Assembly (NCBI GenBank): GCA_012510325.1
Contig: JAAZIG010000276.1
Location: forward strand, 1 to 5,394
Direction: 5' to 3'
From: Bacillota bacterium
GTDB taxonomy: Bacteria; Bacillota; Dethiobacteria; DTU022
DNA: 5,394 nt
A program made the position numbers and the translations under genes. The first letter of the stretch is position 1. Each line of letters opens with the position of its first letter. Shown in pieces: positions 1 to 5,235 of the stretch. The notes under the pieces were generated by a model. The model did no database searches and was not told where the DNA came from. It saw nothing but the letters and a program-made list of their open reading frames with translations.

Positions 1-192
1 CTCCTCCTTGAGGCGCTCCCTCCTTCTGTCCAGCACCTGCGCCTGCTCCTGCAGTTCGCGCAACCGTCCCGGGGTGGCTTCAACCGCCAACCCTTTGGGG
101 ATAAGCAGATTACGGCCGTACCCGGGAGCAACCTCCTTCACTTCACCTTTTTCCCCCAGGCCGGGGACATCCTCCTTCAAGATAATCTTCAT
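1..192 (-). CDS. rplI: 50S ribosomal protein L9, N-terminal part (partial)
   Basis: This is the first 64 codons of ribosomal protein L9, which binds 23S rRNA at the base of the L1 stalk and helps maintain reading-frame fidelity. The rest lies beyond the left edge. The translation begins MKIILKEDVPGLGEKGEV and continues with the family signature GYGRNLLIPKGLAVEAT at about residues 24-40, where the N-terminal rRNA-binding domain joins the long connecting helix. The charged, Gln/Glu/Arg-rich stretch from about residue 42 is the start of that helix. The ATG at 192 is preceded by AAAGGGTG, a reasonable ribosome binding site. The gene follows rpsR by 184 bases and is separated from it by a terminator, so it probably has its own transcription start or depends on read-through. 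I see no clear sigma-A promoter in the gap. Confidence 0.97.
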   Translation of the reverse strand, partial: MKIILKEDVPGLGEKGEVKEVAPGYGRNLLIPKGLAVEATPGRLRELQEQAQVLDRRRERLKEE

Positions 193-313
193 CGAATCAC
201 CCTTTCAGGGGCCTGACGGCGATCCGCCGCCGCAGGAGAGCCGGCTCCGCTTGCCCCGGTCTAGTTAGTATTTCGCGCCCGCAGCAGCGGGCTCCTGCCG
301 ATGCTGTAAAGCT
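193..313 (-). other. Hairpin-rich untranslated leader upstream of rplI
   Basis: Between the rpsR terminator and the rplI start codon there is no coding sequence, but there are three short perfect inverted repeats: 277-292 (GCCCGC, 4-base loop, GCGGGC), 238-247 (the palindrome GAGCCGGCTC) and 217-229 (CGGCG, 3-base loop, CGCCG). No convincing -35/-10 pair is visible; a TACTAA near 264-269 on the minus strand could be a -10 without a matching -35. The structure may be a regulatory leader or simply reflect high GC content. I do not recognise a known ribosomal leader class. Confidence 0.35.
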
Positions 314-353
314 AAAAAACGGCGCCGGCAGCAGAAGCCTCCAGCACCGTTTT
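314..353 (-). terminator. Intrinsic terminator after rpsR
   Basis: Read on the minus strand, AAAACGGTGC (353-344) pairs with GCGCCGTTTT (325-316) over ten positions with one G-T wobble. An inner GGC/GCC pairing lies in the loop. The hairpin runs directly into six T residues (319-314). This is a classic rho-independent terminator 24 bases past the rpsR stop codon. It should end the rpsF-ssb-rpsR transcript, or attenuate read-through into rplI. The opposite strand has only four T residues, so the minus strand is the intended direction. Confidence 0.85.
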
Positions 354-376
354 AACGGCAGGCCTTGTAGAACGGA

Positions 377-607
377 CTATTCGGAGGTAAATGGCAGCAG
401 GGCCATGATCCGCGCCCGCTTAATCGCCCGGGTCAGCTGACGCTGGTGCCTGGCACAATTACCGGAGATGCGCCGCGGCAAGATTTTCCCCCGCTCGGTA
501 ATAAACCGCTTGAGCTTCTCATGCTGCTTGTAATCAACTTGCTCAACCTTATCCACACAAAAACTGCAAATTTTTCTTTTCGGTCTGCGGCCCCTCTCAC
601 GCCTCAA
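377..607 (-). CDS. rpsR: 30S ribosomal protein S18
   Basis: The gene encodes a 76-residue S18, which pairs with S6 on the platform of the small ribosomal subunit. The core signature FITERGKILPRRISGNCARHQ sits at about residues 35-55, followed by the basic helix QLTRAIKRARIMALLPF near the C-terminus. Cys14 and Cys17 (CSFC) together with Cys51 and His54 (CARH) mark the zinc-binding, so-called C+ form of S18. The start is TTG at 607, supported by AAGGGGG eight bases upstream that overlaps the ssb stop codon, and by the expected N-terminus MRRERGRRPKRK. It is the last gene of the rpsF-ssb-rpsR operon and is followed by a strong terminator. Length is normal for the family. Confidence 0.97.
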   Translation of the reverse strand: MRRERGRRPKRKICSFCVDKVEQVDYKQHEKLKRFITERGKILPRRISGNCARHQRQLTRAIKRARIMALLPFTSE

Positions 608-615
608 TTAAACAG

Positions 616-622
616 CCCCCTT
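616..622 (-). promoter_or_regulatory. Ribosome binding site deciding the rpsR TTG start
   Basis: AAGGGGG on the minus strand overlaps the TAA stop of ssb (621-623) and lies eight bases before the TTG at 607. It supports the rare TTG initiation codon and suggests translational coupling to ssb. Confidence 0.7.
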
Positions 623-1010
623 AGAAAGGAATATCATCTTCACTCACAGAAATATCGTCGCCGGGAAAAGTGTCCGCCTCCCCGGTGCGCGGCGGCTCCA
701 GAAAGCGGACATCGCGGGCCACCACCTCGGTGCTCTGACGGCGAACCCCCTCCTTATCCTCATAGGAGCGGATCTGCAAACGTCCCGTTGCCGCCACCAG
801 CCTTCCCTTTTGCAGGTAGTTGGCGCAGGTTTCCGCCAGCTTGTCCCAGGTGACGATCCTGATAAAATCCGTCTCTTTTTCACCCTGTCTGTTGGTAAAA
901 GGCCGATCGACAGCCAGAGTGAACGTGGCTACCGCCGTCCCGTTCCCGGGAGTGTACCGCAGCTCCGGGTCCCTGGTCAAACGACCGATAAGCACGATTA
1001 AATTAAGCAT
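621..1010 (-). CDS. ssb: Single-stranded DNA-binding protein
   Basis: This 129-residue SSB coats single-stranded DNA during replication, repair and recombination and recruits partner proteins through its C-terminal tip. The OB-fold occupies about residues 1-104, beginning MLNLIVLIGRLTRDPELRYT, with TDFIRIVTWDKLAE (47-60), YLQKGRLVAATGRLQ (65-79) and a basic strand RRQSTEVVARDVRFLE. The linker is short (about 15-20 residues) and ends in the canonical acidic tip EDDIPF. I chose the ATG at 1010 over the in-frame GTG at 1019 because the family starts MLN and a Shine-Dalgarno sequence lies six bases before the ATG. It sits between rpsF and rpsR, the standard arrangement that links ribosome and replisome protein supply. 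With a 129-residue chain and short linker it is on the compact side for a main Firmicutes SSB. Confidence 0.97.
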   Translation of the reverse strand: MLNLIVLIGRLTRDPELRYTPGNGTAVATFTLAVDRPFTNRQGEKETDFIRIVTWDKLAETCANYLQKGRLVAATGRLQIRSYEDKEGVRRQSTEVVARDVRFLEPPRTGEADTFPGDDISVSEDDIPF

Positions 1011-1016
1011 CCCATG

Positions 1017-1025
1017 CACCGCCTT
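1017..1025 (-). promoter_or_regulatory. Ribosome binding site deciding the ssb start
   Basis: AAGGCGGTG on the minus strand lies six bases before the ATG at 1010. The alternative GTG start at 1019 would lie inside this site, which argues against it. Confidence 0.65.
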
Positions 1026-1038
1026 TTTAAAATGTGAA

Positions 1039-1326
1039 CTATTCGCCCTCCCGCACGATGATAAAGCGGATCACAGCGTCGTTAACCCGGAAGAAGTGTT
1101 CGAGCTCGGGAACGATGTCATGGATGCCCTGGAATTCAAGCAGATAGTAATGACCTTCGGTAAATTTGTCGATCTCGTAGGCTAGTTTACGTTTTCCCCA
1201 GTCGTCTGCCTTGGTAACCTCTCCTCCGAGTCTCTGTAAAATGGCCTTGAGATTGTTCAACAGCTCTTCTTCAGCTTCGCTTTCGAGCTCCGGTTGAAGG
1301 ATAAACATGGTTTCGTAGACGGCCAC
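1039..1326 (-). CDS. rpsF: 30S ribosomal protein S6
   Basis: The gene encodes a 95-residue S6, the partner of S18 on the 30S platform. The translation MAVYETMFILQPEL, the central WGKRKLAYEIDKFTEGHYYLLEF (around residues 43-65) and the terminal VIRFIIVRE are all hallmarks of the ferredoxin-like S6 fold. Length is typical for Gram-positive S6. The start is GTG at 1326, six bases after an excellent Shine-Dalgarno sequence GGGAGGTGA (1341-1333). It is the first gene of the rpsF-ssb-rpsR operon, about 54 bases downstream of the predicted transcription start. In many bacteria the S6:S18 complex represses this operon by binding its mRNA leader; whether that happens here is an inference. Confidence 0.97.
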   Translation of the reverse strand: MAVYETMFILQPELESEAEEELLNNLKAILQRLGGEVTKADDWGKRKLAYEIDKFTEGHYYLLEFQGIHDIVPELEHFFRVNDAVIRFIIVREGE

Positions 1327-1380
1327 AGCGGTTCACCTCCCTCTGGACTTGCGGCCCCTGTAAATGGAGCAGGGTTGCGT
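1327..1380 (-). promoter_or_regulatory. rpsF 5' leader, candidate S6:S18 autoregulatory site
   Basis: The predicted 54-nt leader contains a perfect five-base stem CCCTG/CAGGG (1374-1370 with 1360-1356) with a nine-base loop, followed at once by GCCGCAAG and then the ribosome binding site. S6:S18 leaders known from other bacteria use a stem with an exposed CCG near it. The CCG is present here, but I could not build the full consensus fold by eye, so the identification is tentative. Confidence 0.3.
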
Positions 1381-1386
1381 GAGGCG

Positions 1387-1415
1387 ATCATAGCATATTT
1401 CCCGAATGCGGGCAA
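1387..1415 (-). promoter_or_regulatory. Sigma-A-type promoter of the rpsF-ssb-rpsR operon
   Basis: On the minus strand the -35 element TTGCCC (1415-1410) is separated by 17 bases from the -10 element TATGAT (1392-1387), which is preceded by TGC, giving an extended -10. The -10 matches consensus at five of six positions and the -35 at four of six. The likely start of transcription is the A at about 1380, six bases past the -10. This is the best promoter in the window and sits between ychF and rpsF, making the ribosomal cluster an independent unit. Confidence 0.75.
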
Positions 1416-1433
1416 GCTGTTGCCCCAAATTCC

Positions 1434-1455
1434 CCGGCGGCTGCAGCGGCACCGG
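1434..1455 (-). other. GC-rich hairpin between ychF and the rpsF promoter
   Basis: CCGGTG and CGCCGG (one G-T wobble) flank a GCTGCAGC palindrome just after the ychF stop codon. The stem could end or slow the upstream transcript, but only a weak run (AATTTG) follows, so it is not a standard intrinsic terminator. Confidence 0.3.
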
Positions 1456-1471
1456 AGGGCCGCCCGGGCAA

Positions 1472-2539
1472 TCAGCGAAAGTTAAAGTAAAACACCTCTC
1501 CATCGGCGACGGGATAGTCCCGGCCCTCCGTCCGGACAGTGCCCCGCTCCCGCGCCCCGGCGAGCCCGCCGGCTTCGACTAGCGCTTCCCAGAAGATCAC
1601 TTCGGCATTGATAAATCCGCGGCCCATATCGGTATGAACCATGTAAGCGGCTTCAAGGGCGGTCGTTCCCCGGGGGGCAAACCAGGCCCGGGATTCTTCC
1701 CCTTTCACCGTGTAAAAGGTGACCAGATCGAGAAGGTGATAGCAGGCGCGCAAAAGCTCCTGGACCTGGGATTCCTGGAGGCCGTACTCCTGCAAAAAGA
1801 GCTCCCTCTCCTCATCGGGAAGCTCACCGATCTCTGCTTCCAGACGCGCATAAAGCGAGAGCAGCGGACTCCCGTCATCCCGGGCCAGCCGCTGCAGTGT
1901 CTCCGGCGCCGCGGCTCCGCTTTCAGCCCGGTTATAGAGATAGAGCATCTTTTTGGAGGTCAGCAAAAAGAGCTGGTTTAGACACTCCTCCTCGAAGGGG
2001 TTCACGGAGAGCAGGCGCGCCGGCGTCCCCGCCTGCAGCTCCCCTTCCAGGCGGTCGAGAAACAGAAGTTCGGCGGCGGCCTCCCGGGAACCGCTTCTTT
2101 GCTGTGCCCGGATCTTCTCTCCCCGCCGGGCCACCGTCTCCAGGTCGGCCAGGATCAGCTCCAGATTGATCAGGGTGGCCCGGGAGGCGGGATCTGTACC
2201 CTCCCCCGCAAACTGTTCAAAACCGGCAATAACGTGAATCAGCAGATCCACGCTGCGCAACTCTCCCAAAAAACGGTTGCCCAGCCCTTCACCCCGGCTG
2301 GCTCCCTCGACCAATCCGGCCACATCGACGATCCGTATCGCCGGAGGGGTCGCCTTCACCGAAGATAAGAGCTCCGCCAGCACCGCCAGACGGTGATCTT
2401 TCAGATAAACCACCGCCACATTGGGCTCAATGGTGGTAAAGGGGTAATTTTCTATGGGCACGCTCACCGCGGTCAACGCTTTAAACAGCGTCGATTTCCC
2501 CGCATTGGGCAGACCGACAATCCCGCAGCTCCAGGACAC
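1472..2539 (-). CDS. ychF: Ribosome-associated P-loop ATPase YchF (Obg family, OLA1-like)
   Basis: This 355-residue protein is the YchF/OLA1 member of the TRAFAC GTPase class, known to bind ribosomes and to prefer ATP over GTP. The G1 P-loop GLPNAGKST is at residues 9-17 and ENYPFTTIEPNVAV at 30-43. The G3 region DVAGLVEGASRGEGLGN is at 72-88; Leu76 replaces the catalytic Gln of Ras-like proteins, as is usual for YchF. The G4 position reads NRAE (203-206), fitting the NxxE pattern linked to ATP use rather than NKxD. A helical coiled-coil insertion spans about 125-270 and the C-terminal TGS domain about 270-354 (TFYTVKG, RAWFAPRGTTALEAA, VHTDMGRGFI). The protein is slightly shorter than the usual 363-366 residues. 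The start is GTG at 2539 with AAGGAGG seven bases upstream. It follows DUF951 by 12 bases and ends the cvpA-adk-DUF951-ychF cluster. Confidence 0.97.
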   Translation of the reverse strand: MSWSCGIVGLPNAGKSTLFKALTAVSVPIENYPFTTIEPNVAVVYLKDHRLAVLAELLSSVKATPPAIRIVDVAGLVEGASRGEGLGNRFLGELRSVDLLIHVIAGFEQFAGEGTDPASRATLINLELILADLETVARRGEKIRAQQRSGSREAAAELLFLDRLEGELQAGTPARLLSVNPFEEECLNQLFLLTSKKMLYLYNRAESGAAAPETLQRLARDDGSPLLSLYARLEAEIGELPDEERELFLQEYGLQESQVQELLRACYHLLDLVTFYTVKGEESRAWFAPRGTTALEAAYMVHTDMGRGFINAEVIFWEALVEAGGLAGARERGTVRTEGRDYPVADGEVFYFNFR

Positions 2540-2551
2540 CTGGCGCCCTCC

Positions 2552-2755
2552 TTATGGGGATCCCTCCGGGGAGTCCTCCGGAATAACCTTCTTCACCCGG
2601 CGCACAAACCGGCTCCGCGGCATCAGAACACTGCGCCCGCATTGCAGGCACTTGATCCGGAAATCCATCCCCACCCTGATAATCTGCCAGCGGTTGGCCC
2701 CGCAGGGGTGTCCCTTTTTCATCTGAACAATCTGCCCGATCCGGTAAGGCTCCAC
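2552..2755 (-). CDS. DUF951 family small protein
   Basis: The 67-residue product matches the DUF951 family of small Firmicutes proteins, whose function is unknown. Recognisable family features are the N-terminal YRIGQIVQMKKGHPCGANRW (residues 4-23), then RVGMDFRIKCLQCGR (27-41) and PRSRFVRRVKKV (46-57). His16, Cys18, Cys36 and Cys39 could form a small metal site, which would suit a nucleic-acid-binding role; that is inference. The GTG start at 2755 shares its first base with the TAG stop of adk (sequence TAGTG), so translation is probably coupled. The stop lies within the region carrying the ychF ribosome binding site. DUF951 is commonly found next to ychF in Firmicutes, which supports the call and hints at a ribosome-linked role. 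Confidence 0.92.
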   Translation of the reverse strand: MEPYRIGQIVQMKKGHPCGANRWQIIRVGMDFRIKCLQCGRSVLMPRSRFVRRVKKVIPEDSPEGSP

Positions 2756-3408
2756 TAAGGGGACTCCACCTCAAAAACAGAGCTTATCTCAGAAAATATC
2801 TGCTCGATATCGCCGTTACCGTCAATCTCGGTCACCAGATCGCTGCGGCCGTAATAATCGATGAGCGGGGTCGTCTGTTCGCGGTAAACCACGAGCCTCT
2901 CCTGAACTGTGGAGAGGGAATCATCTTCCCTCTGATATAGTTCCCCCCCGCACTGATCGCAGACATTGCGCACCCGGGGGGCGTTAAACTTGATGTGATA
3001 GGTCGCGGCGCATTCCCGGCAGACCCGCCGACCCGTCAGCCGGGTGATCAGCTCCTCTTCATCGACGGCAATATAGACAACCCGGTCGATTTGCCTGCCC
3101 ATCTCCCTGAGCACCTCGTCCAAGGCCTGGGCTTGAGCCACAGTGCGGGGAAACCCGTCCAAAATGGCGCCATCCCGGCAATCGGAGGCGGTCAGCCGCT
3201 CGCTCACTATCCCGACGACAACTTCATCGGGAACGAGCTGTCCCTTTTCCATATAAATTCTTGCTTCCTGCCCTAAAGGAGAGCCGCTTTTTACAGCCGC
3301 CCTGAGAATATCCCCCGTGGCAATATAGGCCAGGTTAAATTTTTTAACTAACCGTTCCGCCTGCGTTCCCTTGCCGGCACCCGGAGGACCCAACAATATA
3401 ATCAGCAT
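2755..3408 (-). CDS. adk: Adenylate kinase, zinc-binding long-lid type
   Basis: The enzyme interconverts ATP + AMP and 2 ADP in the cytoplasm. The 217-residue length is typical. The P-loop GPPGAGKGTQ is at residues 7-16, the AMP-binding ATGDILR at 30-36, the signature DGFPRT at 84-89, and the lid basic residues at RLTGRR (123-128). Cys130, Cys133, Cys150 and Cys153 form the structural zinc site of Gram-positive adenylate kinases. DDSLSTVQERL (162-172) replaces the more common DDNxxTVxxRL. All residues expected for activity appear present. The start is ATG at 3408 after GAGGGAG with a short spacer. The location is odd: adk usually lies between secY and map in the ribosomal spc operon. Here it lies between a CvpA-like gene and DUF951. 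It may be the only copy, relocated, or a second copy; the window cannot tell. Confidence 0.97.
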   Translation of the reverse strand: MLIILLGPPGAGKGTQAERLVKKFNLAYIATGDILRAAVKSGSPLGQEARIYMEKGQLVPDEVVVGIVSERLTASDCRDGAILDGFPRTVAQAQALDEVLREMGRQIDRVVYIAVDEEELITRLTGRRVCRECAATYHIKFNAPRVRNVCDQCGGELYQREDDSLSTVQERLVVYREQTTPLIDYYGRSDLVTEIDGNGDIEQIFSEISSVFEVESP

Positions 3409-3454
3409 CTCTCTCCCTCGCTTTTGGGGACACCCAAGGTTGTGATTGATTGTA

Positions 3455-3484
3455 AGGGTACACTGTTCTTCTTTTTCCCGTCAA
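3455..3484 (-). promoter_or_regulatory. Weak candidate promoter upstream of adk
   Basis: TTGACG (3484-3479, five of six to the -35 consensus) is followed after 18 bases by TACCCT (3460-3455), a poor -10 with a TG just upstream of it. A better-looking TACAAT (3454-3449) is spaced too far. The element lies in the 102-base gap between the cvpA-like gene and adk, so adk-DUF951-ychF could have its own start, or be read from the cvpA promoter. Confidence 0.3.
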
Positions 3485-3510
3485 TTCCTGCTTGCTCCCT
3501 GAAAAGAGCT

Positions 3511-4140
3511 TTAATACCAGATCCCGAGGGCGGCAAAGAGGTGCCATGCCCGGATCGCCAGGAGAGTGTTTTCCAGCTGAAGCAGTGCCGGGGGGACTTT
3601 GCTCAGCCAGCCCAGGGGGACCGCCGCACCGAGCGCGAGGGCCGCACACCAGATCTGCCTGAGCAAGCCGGCGAGGGCCCCTCCCCAGCGGGAGATCTTG
3701 CTCAGACTGACACCTTCTGCCGCGGCGAAGGCCGCCCCGCACAGGTGAAAGAGACCCCACCATAAGAGCAAACCGGCGAGAAAAGCGGCGGTACAACCGA
3801 GTATCTGCACCAGGAAGGCTGTGACACCCCCCGGAGCCCCCCCTCCCGCCGCAATCGCGCTTCCCTGCAGAATCTCCTCCAGGACCGCGGGCAGCTCCGG
3901 GGGGGCCTCGACAGAGCCGCTCACGGGAACGGCCAGGCGGCTGCAAACCACCGCCTCCAGCGTTCTCAGGGCGCCGCAGCTCTCACCAAAACACTGCAGA
4001 TCCCCCCGGCCCAGCGCTGCCGCCAGAGTGGCGCCAAAGAGCCCCCCGAGACGGCCGAGAGCCCTGCGCAGCCCCATTTGATAGCCGGCAACAGCCCCCC
4101 ACAGCAACAGGGCCGCTACGGAAAGGTCCAACCAGATCAT
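3511..4140 (-). CDS. CvpA-like integral membrane protein
   Basis: The likely product is a 209-residue membrane protein of the CvpA (colicin V production) type, which is widespread and whose exact function in Firmicutes is not known. From the ATG at 4140, the N-terminus IWLDLSVAALLLWGAVAGY is transmembrane segment 1. It is followed by the family-like GLRRALGRLGGLFGA leading into segment 2 (about 28-43). There is a Gly/Ala/Pro-rich middle, segment 3 at about 106-130, and RWGGALAGLLRQIW opening segment 4 (about 155-178), the usual CvpA layout. The start is uncertain: an in-frame ATG at 4185 adds 15 charged residues but has no ribosome binding site, whereas AAGGAGA lies 12 bases before 4140 and the family usually begins just before the first membrane helix. 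The base composition is very GC-rich and Ala/Gly/Leu-heavy. It lies upstream of adk, divergent from yyaC. Confidence 0.8.
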   Translation of the reverse strand: MIWLDLSVAALLLWGAVAGYQMGLRRALGRLGGLFGATLAAALGRGDLQCFGESCGALRTLEAVVCSRLAVPVSGSVEAPPELPAVLEEILQGSAIAAGGGAPGGVTAFLVQILGCTAAFLAGLLLWWGLFHLCGAAFAAAEGVSLSKISRWGGALAGLLRQIWCAALALGAAVPLGWLSKVPPALLQLENTLLAIRAWHLFAALGIWY

Positions 4141-4152
4141 CGTCTTAGCCGC

Positions 4153-4159
4153 TCTCCTT
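4153..4159 (-). promoter_or_regulatory. Ribosome binding site bearing on the CvpA-like start
   Basis: AAGGAGA on the minus strand lies 12 bases before the ATG at 4140. The spacing is longer than ideal, but the upstream ATG at 4185 is preceded by CGCTTTAAAT, with no Shine-Dalgarno match. On balance the downstream start is favoured. Confidence 0.5.
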
Positions 4160-4185
4160 ATCGATATCCAGGTTCTCTCATACAT

Positions 4186-4241
4186 ATTTAAAGCGATATT
4201 CTAATATAACTAAGGTATCGCCAAGACGAAGGAGGGCCCCG
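4186..4241. promoter_or_regulatory. Divergent promoter region between cvpA-like and yyaC
   Basis: This AT-rich island in a GC-rich neighbourhood must carry the starts for both divergent genes. On the minus strand, TTGGCG (4224-4219) and TAGAAT (4203-4198) are 15 bases apart, a slightly short sigma-A-like pair that would give a leader of about 50 bases to the ATG at 4140. On the plus strand, TATAAC (4205-4210) is a possible -10 for yyaC without a good -35. A 12-base palindrome ATATTCTAATAT (4196-4207) and flanking arms GCGATA (4193-4198) / TATCGC (4216-4221) overlap both candidates and could be an operator. I could not fit a sporulation sigma factor consensus with confidence. Confidence 0.4.
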
Positions 4242-4844
4242 ATGGCTAACCGGCTGGCCGCAGAGCCGCAGCGGGAAGCGCTGCCCAAAAGCGAGACAGT
4301 GCTGCGGGTTAACTATAAAGATCGCCAGGCTGCAGAGAAGATTGCCGGAGCTCTCATCATTATTATGTCCGGATTGCAGGAGCGCTCTCCGGAGGGGCGG
4401 CGAATCGTGCTCTGCATCGGCTCGGACCGCTCCACCGGAGATTCTCTGGGCCCCCTGGTCGGCACTTATCTGCAGCAAAACGCACCGCCCCGCACGGCGG
4501 TGTGGGGAACCCTGGCCGATCCTGTTCATGCCCTGAATTTGGAGAGGTACCGCGCGGAACTGGATCATTATTCCACGCAGAAAATCCCGCCCCTGGTCAT
4601 CGCCGTCGACGCCTGTCTGGGCAGACCGGGCAGTGTCGGGCTCATCGAAGTGGGCAGGGGGCCGCTCCTGCCGGGAGCGGGAGTCAACAAAAAACTGCCG
4701 CCTGTAGGCCAGATCTACCTGAGCGGCATCGTCAATCTCGGCGGGTTCATGGAGCAGATGGTTCTGCAGAGCACCCGACTTCACCATGTTTTGGAGATAT
4801 CTACAGTTATTGGTAGATCGCTGCAGCTGGCCCTGGATTCCTGA
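4242..4844 (+). CDS. yyaC: YyaC family spore protein (DUF1256, GPR-like putative protease)
   Basis: The 200-residue product belongs to the YyaC/DUF1256 family, found in endospore formers and related in fold to the germination protease GPR and hydrogenase-maturation proteases. The exact substrate is not established. Key family motifs are CIGSDRSTGDSLGPLVG (residues 58-74, with Asp62 and Asp67), WGTLADPVHALNL (88-100), AVDACLG (121-127, with Asp123), GPLLPGAGVNKKLPPVG (140-156) and GIVNLGGFMEQMVLQSTRL (162-180). These acidic residues sit where GPR has its catalytic or metal-binding aspartates, so activity is plausible but inferred. No signal peptide is seen, so it should act in the cytoplasm or forespore. 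The ATG at 4242 follows GAAGGAGG with a good spacing. Length is close to that of Bacillus YyaC. It is the only plus-strand gene in the window, divergent from the cvpA-like gene and convergent with DUF4446. Confidence 0.95.
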   Translation: MANRLAAEPQREALPKSETVLRVNYKDRQAAEKIAGALIIIMSGLQERSPEGRRIVLCIGSDRSTGDSLGPLVGTYLQQNAPPRTAVWGTLADPVHALNLERYRAELDHYSTQKIPPLVIAVDACLGRPGSVGLIEVGRGPLLPGAGVNKKLPPVGQIYLSGIVNLGGFMEQMVLQSTRLHHVLEISTVIGRSLQLALDS

Positions 4845-4938
4845 GAGAGGCGCCGGGCTCGGCGGCAGCTTCAAGGCCACAGCGAAGGGATTGCTGCCAG
4901 GCGGCGGTTAGGCAGTGATCTTCTGCGTTAAACCATCC

Positions 4939-4968
4939 GGGGCTGCCTTCCTTTTCGGAAGCAGCCCC
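4939..4968. other. Strong hairpin downstream of yyaC
   Basis: GGGGCTGC (4939-4946) pairs with GCAGCCCC (4961-4968). Inside, TTCC (4948-4951) pairs with GGAA (4957-4960) around a TTTTC loop, leaving one bulged C. The stem totals 12 base pairs. No T run follows on either strand, so it is not a standard intrinsic terminator; it may protect the yyaC mRNA 3' end or help end transcription from either side. Confidence 0.55.
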
Positions 4969-5206
4969 TGCAGCAGAGCCGGGTTGCCCGCGGCCCTGCC
5001 GGCCGGTGCATCCACCCCCGGCATCCGTTGCCGCAGCTGCTCGGTCCCGTAGCAAGAGAGCTGCGCCGATCCTGCCGAGCCTGAGACCTGCCGGAGCACG
5101 CGCCCCTCCGCCTCTGAAAAGCGCTGTTATCGGCAAAGCCGGCCCGGAAATATGCGGTCAGGCAGGAAGTGGCCTCCGAACGCTGAAGACAGACTACTCC
5201 GAGTGA

Positions 5207-5235
5207 GCGGTGCTCATAATGTTCAATAGCACCGC
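5207..5235. other. Hairpin just downstream of the DUF4446 stop codon
   Basis: GCGGTGCT (5207-5214) and AGCACCGC (5228-5235) form a perfect eight-base-pair stem with a 13-base loop. Read on the minus strand it begins 13 bases after the DUF4446 stop codon, the position of a terminator, but TCACTCG follows instead of a T run. It may be a transcript-end structure or a weak terminator. Confidence 0.5.

Noticed and set aside
549..557. Perfect DnaA-box sequence TTATCCACA on the plus strand
   Set aside because: It lies inside rpsR, where the minus strand encodes the conserved Cys-Val-Asp-Lys. It is a single box with no AT-rich unwinding region or neighbouring boxes, so it is not evidence of an origin.
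446..853. 135-codon plus-strand open frame over rpsR and ssb
   Set aside because: It runs antisense to two certain genes and gives a Pro/Arg/Ser-rich product with no recognisable domain.
1011..1019. GTG start for ssb adding three residues (MHG)
   Set aside because: The GTG overlaps the Shine-Dalgarno sequence used by the ATG at 1010, and SSB proteins normally begin MLN.
3424..3437. Small hairpin TTGGG/CCCAA just before adk
   Set aside because: The stem is only five base pairs with no T run. It is too weak to call a terminator or a regulatory element.
3344..3946. 200-codon open frame on the minus strand across the cvpA-like gene and the adk start
   Set aside because: It overlaps two better-supported genes in another frame and its Arg/Gly/Pro-rich product is typical of a GC-rich shadow frame.
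4188..4880. 230-codon open frame on the minus strand opposite yyaC
   Set aside because: yyaC on the plus strand has clear family motifs throughout. The antisense product resembles no family and is a shadow of the coding bias.
5006..5206. 66-codon plus-strand open frame with GTG start in the yyaC-DUF4446 gap
   Set aside because: It has no ribosome binding site, its Pro/Ala-rich product matches no family I recognise, and the opposite strand looks equally coding-like.
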